The notes under the pieces: model-generated
The model's input: only the letters and a program-made list of their open reading frames with translations
Databases searched by the model: none
What the model was told of the DNA's origin: nothing
Position numbers and translations under genes: made by a program
Origin: Marsupella aquatica
Lineage: Eukaryota; Marchantiophyta
Assembly: GCA_973895155.1 (NCBI GenBank)
Contig: OZ316897.1
Location: 11,780,001 to 11,844,000 of the forward strand
DNA length: 64,000 nt
Direction: 5' to 3'
Shown: piece by piece, positions 26,186-38,200 of the stretch
Numbering within the stretch: position 1 is the first letter of the stretch
Layout: each line of letters begins with the position of its first letter

Positions 26186-26480
26186 AGTCCACCGTGCATA
26201 AGTGCTCAGTATAAGTGCATTCCGTGGGTAACAGTCCACCGTGCATAAGTGCGCAGTATAAGTGCATTCCGTGGGTAACAGTCCACCGTGCATAAGTGCG
26301 CAGTATAAGTGCATTCCGTTGGTAACAGTTCACTGTGCATAAGTGCCCAGTATAAGTGCATTCCATGTGTAACAGTCCACAGTGCATAAGTGCCCAGCAT
26401 AAGCGCCCAGTATAAGTGCATTCCATGTGTAACAGTCCACAGTGCATAAGTGCCCAGTATAAGTGCATTCTGTGGGTAAC
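26186..26480. repeat. 47-bp tandem array, six units
   Basis: Units begin at 26186, 26233, 26280, 26327, 26374 and 26434. The consensus opens AGTCCACCGTGCATAAGTGC and closes GTGCATTCCGTGGGTAAC. Spacing is exactly 47 except unit five, which has 13 extra bases (an extra GCCCAGCATAA-like piece). Each unit has two AAGTGC motifs. 47 is not a multiple of three, so the long frames across it are an artefact. Confidence 0.92.
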
Positions 26481-26495
26481 TGCAGGTGGGTCATG

Positions 26496-26840
26496 TGGTC
26501 CCCTAGTATTAAGAGCATTTTTCTTTCTTCTAAATGCAACAAAAAATTCACCTTTTTAAGTGCAGGTGTGGTCCCCTAGTATTAAGAGCATTTTTCTTTC
26601 TTCTAAATGCAACAAAAAGTGCACCTTTTAAGTGCAGGTTTGGTCCCTAGTATTAGAGCATTTTTCTTTCTTCTAAATGCAACAAAAAGTGCACCATTTT
26701 AAGTGCAGGTGTGGTCCCCTGGTATGAGAGCATTTTTCTTTCTTCTAAATGCAACAAAAATGCATCTTTTTAAGTGCAAGTGCGGTTCAGTTTTCTCTCT
26801 TCGAAATGCAACAAAAAATGCACCTTTTTAAGTGCAGGTC
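26496..26840. repeat. 69-73 bp tandem array, five units
   Basis: Units start at 26496, 26569, 26641, 26712 and about 26781. Each has TGGTCCCCTAGTATTAAGAG, TTTTTCTTTCTTCTAAATGC, a run of A, and TTTTTAAGTGCAGGTG. The last is truncated. The array follows the 47-bp array after a 15-base gap and shares the AAGTGCA motif. Confidence 0.9.
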
Positions 26841-27175
26841 TACATCACTAAAAGACAAATACTTAAGTGCATTTGTGTCTTTGAGAGTGCACATTCATTC
26901 ATCAATTAGTGCAATAAAAATGAAGCATTTATAGATGAGTGCAGCTGACAACTATACATGGCAGTTTCATGCACTTATCCAGTTGAATCATGCACTAGAG
27001 AATTTGGAGTATGAGAAATAGAATGTGTATGACCTGACAAGACACTTTGCAAAAGTGCATGAGCAATTTCACATGCACTTATTGGAAAATGCAACGTACA
27101 CATATGAAGAAGTGCATAAATGAAGCCCATGCACTTTTGACAAAGTGCACATTCAAGGTGTCTTCCCGGGAGTGC
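26841..27175 (-). repeat. AAGTGCA/TGCACTT-rich dispersed repeat H, copy 1
   Basis: This stretch carries the heptamer AAGTGCA or its complement many times in both orientations. Its reverse complement aligns with 44250-44520: GGGAAGACACC, CATTTATGCACTTCTTCATATG, CAATAAGTGCATGTGAAAT, then AAGTGTCTTGTCAGGTCATA. It has no coding capacity. Dense subterminal heptamers in both orientations recall transposase-binding arrays of DNA transposons, but no terminal repeats were found. Confidence 0.75.
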
Positions 27176-27342
27176 TCAAATGAGACCAACAGCTCGCTCC
27201 ATCTCAAATCAAACGAGCACAGAGTTGGCTTATTTTCTGCTCCAATCCCAACACAGTAGACTGTAGTTTATTTCCATGTAGCAGAGCATGGGAGAAGTTG
27301 AAGCTAGGATGGACCTGGTTTATTTTAGAGTCACCAAAGTAA

Positions 27343-27878
27343 GAGCATCTTCAGCTATAGGGTCAAACTAGCCTCTAACCTCTACAGGTTATGGAGCAAT
27401 TAAGAGCATCTTTAACTGTAGGGTCAAATGAGCCACTAAACTCTAAAATGACCATATTAGACCTGATTTTGGAGCAATTAAGATCATCTTCAACCGTAGT
27501 GTCAAATGAGCCTCTACCCTCTAAAAGAACATATAGGGGTTGATTTTGGAGTGATTAAGAGCATCTTTAACTACAGGGTCAAATGAGCCTCCAAACATTA
27601 AAGGGAGCACATATTGAAGCTAATTTTGGAGCTATGAAGAGCATCTTCAACTGTAGGGTCTGAAAATGAATCTCTAACCTCTGAAAAGACCATACAGGGC
27701 TGATTTCGGAGTGATTGAGCATCTTTAGCTACAGGGTCAAACAAGCCTTTAACCTCTGAAAAGACCATATTGGAGCTGATTTTGGAGCAATTAAGAGCAT
27801 CTTCAACTACAGGTCCAATGAGCCTCTAACCTCTGCAAAAGACCATACAGGAGCTGGTTTTGGAGTGATTACAGAGCC
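27343..27878. repeat. 78-bp tandem array with GAGCATCTTCAAC motif, seven units
   Basis: GAGCATCTTCAACTGTAGGG-type starts occur at 27343, 27404, 27482, 27559, 27639, 27717 and 27795. The units continue with TCAAATGAGCCTCTAACCTC and end TTTTGGAGCAATTAA. All but the first step are 77-80 bases. GAGCATCT(C/T)CAAC sequences are common near ends of plant MITEs, so this looks like a MITE terminus expanded as a satellite. The DNA after it to 28460 holds no supported gene. Confidence 0.85.
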
Positions 27879-28460
27879 ACGCCATGACAAAAAACCTGGT
27901 TTCACCATTTTTAGTACTTTTTTCCTGAAATTGAGGAGCACAGTCACATGGCAGAGGAGAGGAATGTGAAAAAAGGAGAAGTCTTTGCCACTTCCGCTGC
28001 AATCGTTATCTAGACATGTGTGAAATTATGCAAGAGTGGTCAGTCCTCTAAATCTTGTCAGAAACGTTATAGGAATTAAGAAAATCTTGCCTCTCAACTT
28101 ACGACTAGAAGATTTCACAAAATTGCACAAAAGGCGCATTTTATCCAAGTTCATATACGGCATTGAGAACGTGAGTGGCACCATGGCAAAGATCTTACTT
28201 TGGGAATGCTTTGCGAGCATTTCACTTGATTGTCCAGCAGGTATAAAATTAATGCATCGATAAGTGACCCGCTGTACTGTAGTGCTAGCTTGTGTTCTAC
28301 ATAAAGGGAAAACATAGAACAGTTGACATGTAATATGGTGACAATTAAGCTTGAGCAGTTCCAAATTCACCTTACCCCACAAGAGTGTTCAACCTTGGGA
28401 CCTCATCATTTTTAATAAAGGCCCCTATGAACACACAGAATAATTTGATACATGGAAAAT

Positions 28461-31400
28461 TCACATAAAAAGCTCGTCAGGTCCACTAGCATTCTGCTCT
28501 GTTGTCATAATTTGCTCTTTACCACCTTTACTCGGTAGAGCTGGTGCTGAAGCTGACTCTTCTAGGGTAACTTCCTTCAATTTCTCCAGCGCTGGAGGTA
28601 CACAGAAGGCGTTATTGCTTCAATTTCAAGTCAACACACCGTAATCGGACAAAATTACACGTTTGTATGGAACGTGTGTAATGACCACTGCATACAAGAA
28701 CACTGCTGGAGGTTGTGAGAGAATGCAAGTTGCAGAAGATTCATCAGCACTACTGGTCGGTTAGTAGTACCTTTCAAGTACCGCTCGTATAGTTCCTCCG
28801 TTGCTGACGCAGACAAGGTGTAGTCTTTACATGAGCTATTGTCTGCTTTCTTCAACAAAGATTTAAAATGTCTGACCTGCACCCTCAATTTCAAAAGTCA
28901 CTAATGTTAAAAAAGACCAGATACGCTGCTTCCTTCTCATCAACCTCACTTTTGTCTGATTGATAATCAAGATATTGAAACACCCAACGAAAAGGAGACC
29001 AGTTGCCGGGTCTAAGCAAATTGGGGGTAGCTGAGCATCAACTTAACATCTGGAACAAAGCACTGACCTCCTCTCTACGAAGAATGGTGTAGGAACACCC
29101 AGCCCTCCCTGCACGAGCAGTACGTCCTACACGATGGACGTAGGTCTTTGCATACACAGGCATGTCATAGTTGACAACATTTCTCACGCCTTCCACATCC
29201 ATACCCCTTGTCATTGCATCAGAAGCAATAAGCACTTGAACTTCTCCTTCCCGAAACTTTGTCAGTGATTTACTGCAGAAAAATACAAGGAAAGGAATTG
29301 AATAAATACATTGAAGTTGAACCCGTTGGGATAAACATTGACATAACGGAACCTCCTTTGCATGAACACATCATCATTCATAGACTTGGGTATTCTCTGT
29401 GAGGCGTCGTGAAGACAAACCTGCGTGCCTGCTGGTGTTGCATACTGGAATACTCAACAACCTTAAATGACAGGCCTTCAAAGTAGCTCAGCAATGTGAA
29501 GAGTCGATGTGTGGCAACCACTGACGCTGTAAATACGATGGTTTGCTGACCTACCAACTGCTGCAGTAACGCTACCAAGTACAACGGCTTCTCCCCGGGC
29601 TTGCAGACCTGCGCATATAGAAACCAATTTGAATTTGCACTATAAGGAAGGTACTCATCCTTGCCTTTCTGTTTATTCCGAAGACAAGAAGCTCTCCTAC
29701 CTAGACTGAATGAAATAATCCTGCCTAGATTTGGGAGACGAGACGTAGTCAAATTGATTACTGCTTTCAGGTACGTGCTCAGAAACTATCCCTGCCAAAG
29801 GAAGTCGTGTACACAATCTGATCCATATCATGTTCCCCACTTTATCATCAACATCTGCCAAGGTATGGATCAAATTCAAATACATTCTGCAGGTGCTCGT
29901 ATACCCCCCAAAAGGAACACAGTGAGACTAACCAGCTTAAATGCTTGTAATTGTTCAGGTAGCTGATACCGATTTTCCACGGCACTCTGTGCTATATACA
30001 TAGGATAGTGGAGGGCCAACTGGGCAATTTTGGCCGGATCTCTGGTCAACGTAGCTGACAAGATTATCTTCATTAACCTCGGATGTACAGTACTTCTCAT
30101 TCCCCTTTCACGACCCCTGCCAGCAAGCATTGTCAACGTAAGGCAAACGTAAACGAGACAGAAATGCAAAACGTCTATCACTAAACCAGTGCACGTCCTC
30201 CCAGTTATTGAAAACACGTAAACGTCTCGTAGATTGGGTGGGGTTCACAGACTCTACGGTGGTCTCCTAAGGAGATCCTGCACGTCAAAAGTAGGAACTG
30301 TTGACTCCTGACAAAGTGCCGCAGATTCTTGTCAGGATCCACAACATCAACGATCCTCTTCCCTATTCCTTGCTCAAATTTTGGTCTTAAAGACTGTTCT
30401 CCAAACTCGTATCTCCTCATTACCCTCAGTACACAAGCCAGCCATTGACCACTTCACACAATACTACAATGGGATCTCGTTCGCAAACAAAGAAAATTGC
30501 TTACTGTTATCAATATCATAAAAGAGCCAACTCGGAGATGGGGACCAGAAAAACAAAAGCGTGATTTTCTTCAGGAGTGATTACTTACAGATGCCTGATA
30601 GTTCGTACTGAGCGAACAGACTGTCCATTGGAGACTGAGTTCGGTAAACTGGAAAGGATGTTCCTTGATTCAGTTGCAGCTACCGTATTAAGCACATTTG
30701 ACAACCAATCTTGGTAAGATTGCCGCAACAACCTATCTGTTTCATCAACAACCTGGAAAAGGGACACATGCCATGGTATTAACAGAACTAAATAGATCAG
30801 AAAACTCATACAGTGGAGCAACTCAACTAAACGTAGACCTCAACCTTCGATTTACCAATCGTCGGCACGAAAACATTGTCCTCGAGCTGCTTGAGTAGGA
30901 GACATTAAGAACTCGCAAAAGGAGAGGTCTTTCAGCATTACTAACTCTACTTAATTGCGTAAGTGAGGCGACTCGGTAGAGCTAGCACTTGGCAACTCAC
31001 CAGGTAGTAGAGGTGCTGGAGACTAAATCCTTTCGTATTGCGTAAGTGATCCATCAACCTTCCCGGTGTTGCAACTAGAATATCGACGCAGCTATCTGCA
31101 AAATCGTCGTCTAAAGCTTCGAAGTTTCCAAAGCTATGCACCATTTTGTTTTGGAACCTGACCAGTTCTGCCGCTTCAGCTCTAATTGACGTTTGACCAA
31201 CAGCTAAACCCACCTTCAGACCAACTGCCGGGGCAATTGTATCAAAGACAGCCTTCACCTGAATGGACAAAAATCATGTGCATGTCAACTAACACGATGA
31301 TAAACGTTCGAGGTTTCAAATTCTAATCAACCGGGTGGTTCAAGTGCAAGGCATTTACGCCCACGTCATGTAAATTCAAGCCAGAAAGCTAGATTTCAGG

Positions 31401-33026
31401 AGTCAACACAAGTAGAGCATGGATGCAAACACACAAACCTGAGTGGCCAGATCCCTAGTTGGAAGCACAACTAACGCTCGCAGTCGACGGATTACTCGAG
31501 TAGACAGCTTCTGCACTATCGGAAGAGCATAAGAAAGCGTTTTCCCACTGCCTGTCGGCGAGCAAACGCAGAGATCACGTTCACAATTACCAGGGCCAAC
31601 AGTCTCATTCCACACAGCCACTTGCACGGGAAACAGAGCTTCAATCCCCGTAATTCTCAGAGCTTCTTGCAATCTGTTCAAACAATTAAGCATCTCAGAC
31701 CCCGGTACAGAAAATTTGCAAGACTCTGTTATGAGGAATTCCAATCACGCGGCCATTGTACTTAAAAGATGCCCTAAAACCCTAAACCCCCACAATCCTG
31801 ACTGGAAAAGAGAGGTAGTCGATAGAGTGGTACCTAACGTCCAGACCAGGAACTTCATTGAGGGGTTGGAGCTTAAAAGCCCCAATCTCCAGAGGATCAC
31901 GCATCCATGGCAGAACTGGTGGTCCCTTGCCTTGCACTTCAGCAACCTTAGCAGGCGTCTTCCCCATAATCATTTCCACCTCCTTCTCAATTCTTGATAG
32001 GTCAAATTCCTCCACAGGTATATCGTCCACCTTCTCGGCTGGCCCTTCTAGAGTGCTGTCGAGCATTGGGTGATCCACAACATCGTCGACATCGTCATCT
32101 TGTACCTCAACGGCCTCTACCTCTGCCATTCTCTTCTTCTTCTTCTTCTTCCGTTTCACTGTGGAGTTAACATCAGCTGCATCCACATCTCCCTCTTCAG
32201 ACAAATCCTGAAGGTTTGTATCACTAGCATTGCCACTTGCATGAACAGCCGGGAGAAGAGAAGCACTTACTTTTGACAATGCTGGTGGATCCTCATGGGT
32301 CTCCGCTCTACCATTTCGCAATTCTGATTCTGGCTCTGCTTTTCTCTTCTTTGCCTTCTTCTTCTTCTCTAGTGCGGAGGATTCACCATTACACAGATCT
32401 GGCACCTCCACTTCACTAAGACATGATTCGTTTGCTAGACCTTCTGATTGAAGTTTCCTAGTAGGGCTGTCTTGTTTCTCCTCTAATCCTGCTTTTCTCT
32501 TCTTGCTCTTCTTCGCTTTTGGCTCCAATTGAGGGACAGCAACATTTTTTTTCTCAGTCACGTCCATTTCCACCCTCTCGGAGACTTCATCAATCTCTTC
32601 TCTTTCCTTCTTCTTCTTTTTCTTCTTCTCTTTTTTGGAGCTTCGTATAATATCTTCCCCTGCCTCATCACCAGCAGTTTCAGGAGAAATGTGGACAGTT
32701 CCATTCTGGGCATCATTGTCCTCTCTTTTCTTTCTCTTCTCCTTTTTAGGGCCTCGTTCGACATCTGCCAGTACCTCGTCATCGATAGATTCAATAACCA
32801 CGGAAGAAACATGGACAGCTCCATTTGCACCGGTGTTCAGTAACGGAACTTCACTACCGGCGATTTGGGGGGCCGCTTCAGCCACTGCTGCCGCCTGAAT
32901 GCGGCGAAGCTCAGCGCGCTCTCGGGCGCTCGCGTTGAGCTGTTGTAAAGTGAGCCTGCCTTCGGATTTCTTCGCCTTCATGCCCGCGGATTCATCAGGC
33001 CCCTGGTACCTCACCACCTCGAACAT
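28461..33026 (-). CDS. RH1: DEAD-box ATP-dependent RNA helicase, RH1/DDX51 family
   Basis: The DDX51/Dbp6 family acts in the nucleolus on 60S ribosome assembly. Nine exons, all GT-AG: 31834-33026, 31439-31673, 31001-31258, 30589-30752, 29933-30116, 29421-29608, 29068-29272, 28771-28876, 28461-28591 (2664 bases, 887 residues). Motifs in order: LFPVQ (Q-like), SPTGSGKT near residue 436, PTRDLA, ATPGR near 539, VDETD (DEAD-box variant DETD typical of the family), [16 protein letters not shown], and [11 protein letters not shown]. The start is the only ATG near the frame's beginning. Exon 1 adds about 390 residues before the core, lysine- and acid-rich, longer than I recall for flowering-plant RH1 and more like animal DDX51. 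The exon 7 donor GAG|GTCAGT was chosen because it joins in frame to [10 protein letters not shown]. Confidence 0.93.
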
Positions 33027-35252
33027 TTTGGATCTCAATTCAATTCACAATGTGACAGATAAACAAAATATTGTGAACCTCAATTCAACTCAGAAGATGA
33101 AAGATCGGCAAAATCGAAGCCCACGGAACTCCCAAAACCTCCTTCAAGCCAATGTGGAAATCGCAGGCACAGCGATTCACTTGACGCTCACAGTATTTCG
33201 CCAGTTCATGGGCTCATTCTCTTGTAACTCCTGAACGCAAATCTGTGAAGTCCAGGATCAAATTTCGTACCGGAAACCCCTTTCAGAATCGTCGAGCAGA
33301 CCTCCAAAATCCATCCGATTTCCATTCCTGAGGCATGAGCTTCAATTCGTTAGGGTTCAGGGTTTTGCAAAACGATATCGAAACGACATCGGGATGCGTT
33401 ACTACTGTAAAAGTATGTAAAGTAAGACTTGCCATGTAAAGTAAGACTTGCCTGATGTCATCATACAAAGAATCCTGTAAAGTGATAACTGGTCCCACTT
33501 TTGCCCAAAAAGGATTCGAATAGTTTCCATCTACTAGAATAGTTCATTGATATCCAATAACTGGAACCACTTTTGCCCAGAAAGGATTCTAATAGTTTTT
33601 GTGTAATAGAATAATTCACGTATATGAAATCTGGACTAAGATAGGCTGAAAGGTGGATATTCGGAGCCTGCGACGTCGGTGGGGCCTCCAAGTGTGTCTC
33701 GGCCCTGGCCCCCTCCGTGCATGTCGGCTCTAGCGCATTCCTCTACGTCGTATCCTGGCGCTGGCCCATTCCGGCCACGTGTCTTCAAACCACCTTTCCA
33801 CTGCCGATTCGACAAAGCTACCCCTGCGGTAACAACAGCACGGTTTCATCGAATTAATGAAGAATTCACTGCCAACTGGAAACTGGGAAACCAACCACCC
33901 ATTCAACGACAGCACTTCGTAACCATTTTCCGCGGCAGATTCAAAATCAGTGACCAGATTTTAGTTTTACACAACAATATCCTTCACATGGGCTCATCTC
34001 AGCCGTAGATTCTCGTATCGACGGTCAATTAAAAATATTTCATATTTTGTAAAACTTGGTGAAAATTATCAGGTCTCTGGTCGAGCGTTCAAGGCTCGGC
34101 AGACTGCTTTTGGAGGTAGTGAATGTCTGCTGTCTGTAGTGAAAGTGACCCTCTAGTGGCTAGGTCGTGGCATTCAGCGTCCTGCGTTTTCATCCGGCCG
34201 TCGATGTGATGCATCCATCGACGGTTCGCAGCATCGCACATGTGGATGAGTGTCTTTCTAACTTTAGCTTTCTCGTGAGGTGGAGTTCAGAGTGAAAGAG
34301 AGAGTGAGAGATCACGATGCGACATTACTGAGCTCCATTTTCGTTTCATGATCGTTTCCCGTTTCTCGAGGAGCAGATTTTCGAAGGGAGGCGACGCGCA
34401 ATCAGGCGCGGAGGGAGCGGAGACGGATGCAGCGTTGAATTGCGATTTTAAAGGTGTTTATCTCACCGAGTTCGAGCACGAGTCTTGGAATTCAGAGACG
34501 ATCGAGAGTCGGGATAATTTGGAGTCACATCGGTCCGATGACATTGCGTTTGTTCGTTTAGTATGCGTTCGGAAGTTCTAGGTTCTTTGAATTTGAGTAG
34601 GATTCTGAGAATTGAGAGAAGATCATGAGGTGGTGAGCAACAATCATGATAAAACTATGGAGTTATCTTGGACGGACGACATTTTTTTTCGTTTTAGCGT
34701 GCGTTACATAGGATCGAAGACACGCCACTGCTACAGTGTCTGGAATTCGGGATAATTGTCGATAGTAGTTGCTGGGAAGTTGATATCGAAAGGGATTAGA
34801 TGTTTAAGGTTTTGGTTTTGGTTGAATGAAATCTCGGGATCTAATGAAGGATTAGTCATGCTTCCTACCGTTAAATTAGAATGAAAGGGAACATGACTAC
34901 CGTAGGTTTCAAGACATGCACGTAAGAAGAGGAGAATTTTAAGAATGTGCTAGGTGTCTGGGACTCGTCGAAGCTTCAGGATCCTTCAGAGATTGACCGA
35001 GTGATCGGTTTACGGATTTGCGTGGCATAATTGCGTTGACGACAGCTGCATAGCTCTGCTTTTCTTGTTCTTTCTCTGGCGCAGAACAGTCGGGCAGACA
35101 TTTGGGAGGACGTTGGTACTTCAGTCTCAGTTGCGAGGTTGTTTGTTGTCGGGACTGGTTCTTTCTGAGCTGGAAGGCACTGATACAACGTTGTGGCTTT
35201 GTTGTGCCAGTAATTTGAGCTGTCGCGGTGACCCGTGCATGCATCTTTCACG
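33027..35252. promoter_or_regulatory. Divergent intergenic region between helicase and anoctamin
   Basis: About 2.2 kb between two outward-facing genes, so it holds both promoters and leaders. Small duplications are present: an 18-19 base unit (GTAAAGTAAGACTTGCC) twice at 33415-33452, and a 73-bp spaced pair (CCACTTTTGCCC, AAAGGATTC) at about 33487 and 33560. The coding-length frame at 33679-34008 has no family resemblance. No core promoter element is claimed. Confidence 0.45.
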
Positions 35253-38200
35253 ATGGAGAAACTCGTGGATGAGTTAACGAAAAGGTGAGTTTGTTTCCTT
35301 ATCATGTAGCTCTCTCATTCGAGTTTATCTACTGGAACTCGATCAGAAAGCCCGGAAATATGAGCTGCAGACCACAGTAAAAGTATGCTATAGGACGCAA
35401 ATTGGGATAGGGGGCATGCTGCTTCTCGGGATAGAAAGTCGACCATCTTAGTTCTATGTTTGTCTTAATTAGCGTCCCATATATATGAGTAAGCATCGCG
35501 GCTTGTCCATGGTCTACTCTCATTGTTTTCATCAACTAGGCCACTCGGAAACTTATGTTCAACCTGAGCTGGATAGGAGTCCAGAAGAATTGACATCCTG
35601 CATGTTATTAATTTAATTCGGTTATAAAGCCGAATTGTCCATTCTTGCGAACCCCGCTATGACCTCTGTTCGATTGGGTAGTGGAATGTCATTCGCATTC
35701 TCGTCGAGCAAACTTTTTCCACCTTGAAGTTGAGAACCGTCACTATGTGCCACGGCGGTTTGACATCGTTTAGTCTCATGTCCGTCTATTTGCAAGCCTG
35801 TTCTGGGCGTTGAACACGTATTAGATCTTTTTAACTCTAACGTGATTTCTGCCCAGAGGGCCATGTGTTTTGCCGTGCATTCGCACACATTTGATGACTT
35901 TCAGATTGACAATTAGTGTTATGTGATTCTCTCTCTGCCTGAAGTACAAGGTTACATTTGTTTGTCAGTTAATTGGATTGCGTCCTGTTGCTCTTGTGTT
36001 TTTGAGTCAGACGGTCCTTAACTTCACCATTTCGGATTTTGAATTCCAGGACCCATTACAAGTCACCTGACAGAAGCGGGCCACTTCTGGAGGTCCCAGT
36101 TCATGAGATAGCCATCGGCTGTATTTTACCGAAACCATTGGATATCAAGAGTACCCAGGAAAATGTCCAAGAAACGACTGCAATTGAGTATCTCAGAAAG
36201 GAACTACAGGGTGCAGGACTCCTGGTCGAAATTAGTGATGGGGTCCTTTCTGAGGTCTTTTTGAAGGTACTCGGAAGCTCATCATTTGATGAGATCAGGA
36301 ATACTCAATTAGGTAGTTGGCCATGTGTCAGTTCGCCATGTGTCACTGTACGAAACACTCAAGCAAACGTATCCTGAAGATTATTGTTGGTCTTTTGACC
36401 ACCCAGATCGGAGCACCACTTGAAGTTATTGGACGTGCTGCGGAGAGAGCCCAGTTGAAAAAGCCGACAGATGTGGGTGCGTAATCTATATCTTTTATCT
36501 GTGTCCTGACGTATGAGTGCCTCGTGTTATTGCTTTTGATTGCAAACTTCCATTGAGTTTTGCATGAAGCTATACCGACCCAATGTTGGAAGCATATTGT
36601 CGCTCTACCCTTACGTCATAGACTAGAAAATTAGCGGAAAAGGGACTGCCTTACGACGTTTTTACCAGTAACTAGCAAATACGGTTTTGGATCTGAATGG
36701 AGTATTGGAAAGCTGACTAAGCTGTAGAGTCACATCGTTTTTAGTGGGGAAGTCATTTCGAAAGTTGGTTGGTCCCTCCAATTTCCTGCTCTGTTCTCGT
36801 TTGTGCAGCAGCATACTGTAGTTAGTTCATTTTGTTGGGAACAGGATTTCAGTCTTCTGGATTGCATTTCCGTCTTGCCAGGGTTGGAAGTGGTGTTTGA
36901 TTGGGAGGGAAGAGACTCATTTTTAAGGCAACCAGTAGACGGCGCACTGTTCAGTTGGACCGAGCGTTTTCACTGCCTGCGAAGCATAATTCACCAACAG
37001 GTAAGACAGTCTTTTGAACTTAACGAGGCTAATGTAAATGCGGGCATTCCTCAGGAAATCATTTTAAGGAAACTCTAAATCGTCCTTCAGAGGATTTTTT
37101 TTTTATATTTTTGAAAATCCGTTGTGGACAGTGTTTCGTAGAACAGATTGGTCCTGCCCATTCGCCGAAATTCTGCATGGTTCTTTGCACATGAAAGGTG
37201 CCAAATGAGCAGTCTGCATCGAAGTTAGCAGTTCAGGCTAGCCCGAAGCAGGAAAGAAAGGAGTATCACTGACATACAAAATTGCTCCTCTCCTTACAGA
37301 GATCTACTTCGGAGCACCCGCTAAAATTTGAAAGACCTGACGGGAAAGGACAATTCGAAATAAAGCCAGGAGAACTACTGCTGGCCAAGTTGACTGAAGC
37401 AGGGGTTGTGGCAGAAGTTTTTCCCCTGCATGGTAATCCGTGATTTGAAAACTCACTGCAAAACTGATTTTCTGAGTGATTGTGATGAACTGGCATTTGA
37501 GTATTTGCCCTTGAGATTTTCTTTCTCAACCAGTGGAATGCCATTGCAGACGAGAAGCGTCGCAAGCAGCTTCTGGAGAAGTGGGCCTACAACTGGCGCG
37601 GGTTATGGTCACAGCCTATCGATGAAATCTATTCCTACTATGGAGCAAAGGTAGAATTGAACATTTGAGGGGAGTCCCCTTGTATTTTGTCAGTTTCACG
37701 ATTCAAATGGTATTATGCAATATTTAAATACAGCTAGCGTACGACTAATCATAGAATTGCTAAACACACACTTCTCGTACTTTCTGTACAACTTTAAACA
37801 TCTTGTTTCCGGCGGATAATGTTTTTCTTTAACCCAGTAAATCCCTGGTTGGTATGAAGCCTCGGATTGACTCTTCGGGGTTTCCGCATGGAGGCAAGTA
37901 GCCGATCATTTTATGAACGAGGAAGAGCAACTAGATGATTATTGCTAGTTTGCTCTTGTTCCTACTCTGCGTAATAGTTGCTAATTACATTACCTCGATT
38001 TCTTGTAGGTGGCAATATATTTTGCATTTCTGGGGATGTACACGAAATGGCTAACATTCCCAGCAGCATTAGGAACGCTCCTATGGTTTAAGAATTTTGG
38101 GTGGGTAACATATTATTTGTTTTCATATTCTTTATTAAAACTATGGCTGTTTAAGTTCTGACAATTAAGTTTAGATGGCACTTGAGGTATCAATAACTCG

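Larger units (their letters stand above)
25701..27249. repeat. 74-bp direct repeat pair flanking about 1.4 kb
   Basis: The segment starting TCAAATGAGACCAACAGCTC and ending TATTTTCTGCTCC(G/A)ATCC is present at 25701-25774 and again at 27176-27249, with only two single-base differences seen. Between them lie a GATCC-type microsatellite (about 25775-25830), two tandem arrays and an AAGTGCA-rich stretch. It is too long for a transposase target duplication. A duplication followed by insertion, or a captured host fragment, are options. Confidence 0.8.

Noticed and set aside
26184-26551. Long repetitive frames rich in MHLYWALM and MECTYTG
   Set aside because: They are translations of the 47-bp array; the period is not a multiple of three and all three frames stay open by chance.
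30205-30420. 71-codon frame in a helicase intron
   Set aside because: Exon 4 joins exon 5 in phase across it and the family has no such segment; it is intronic.
33679-34008. 109-codon plus-strand frame between helicase and anoctamin
   Set aside because: No domain, opposite-strand overlap, and it sits in a divergent promoter region.
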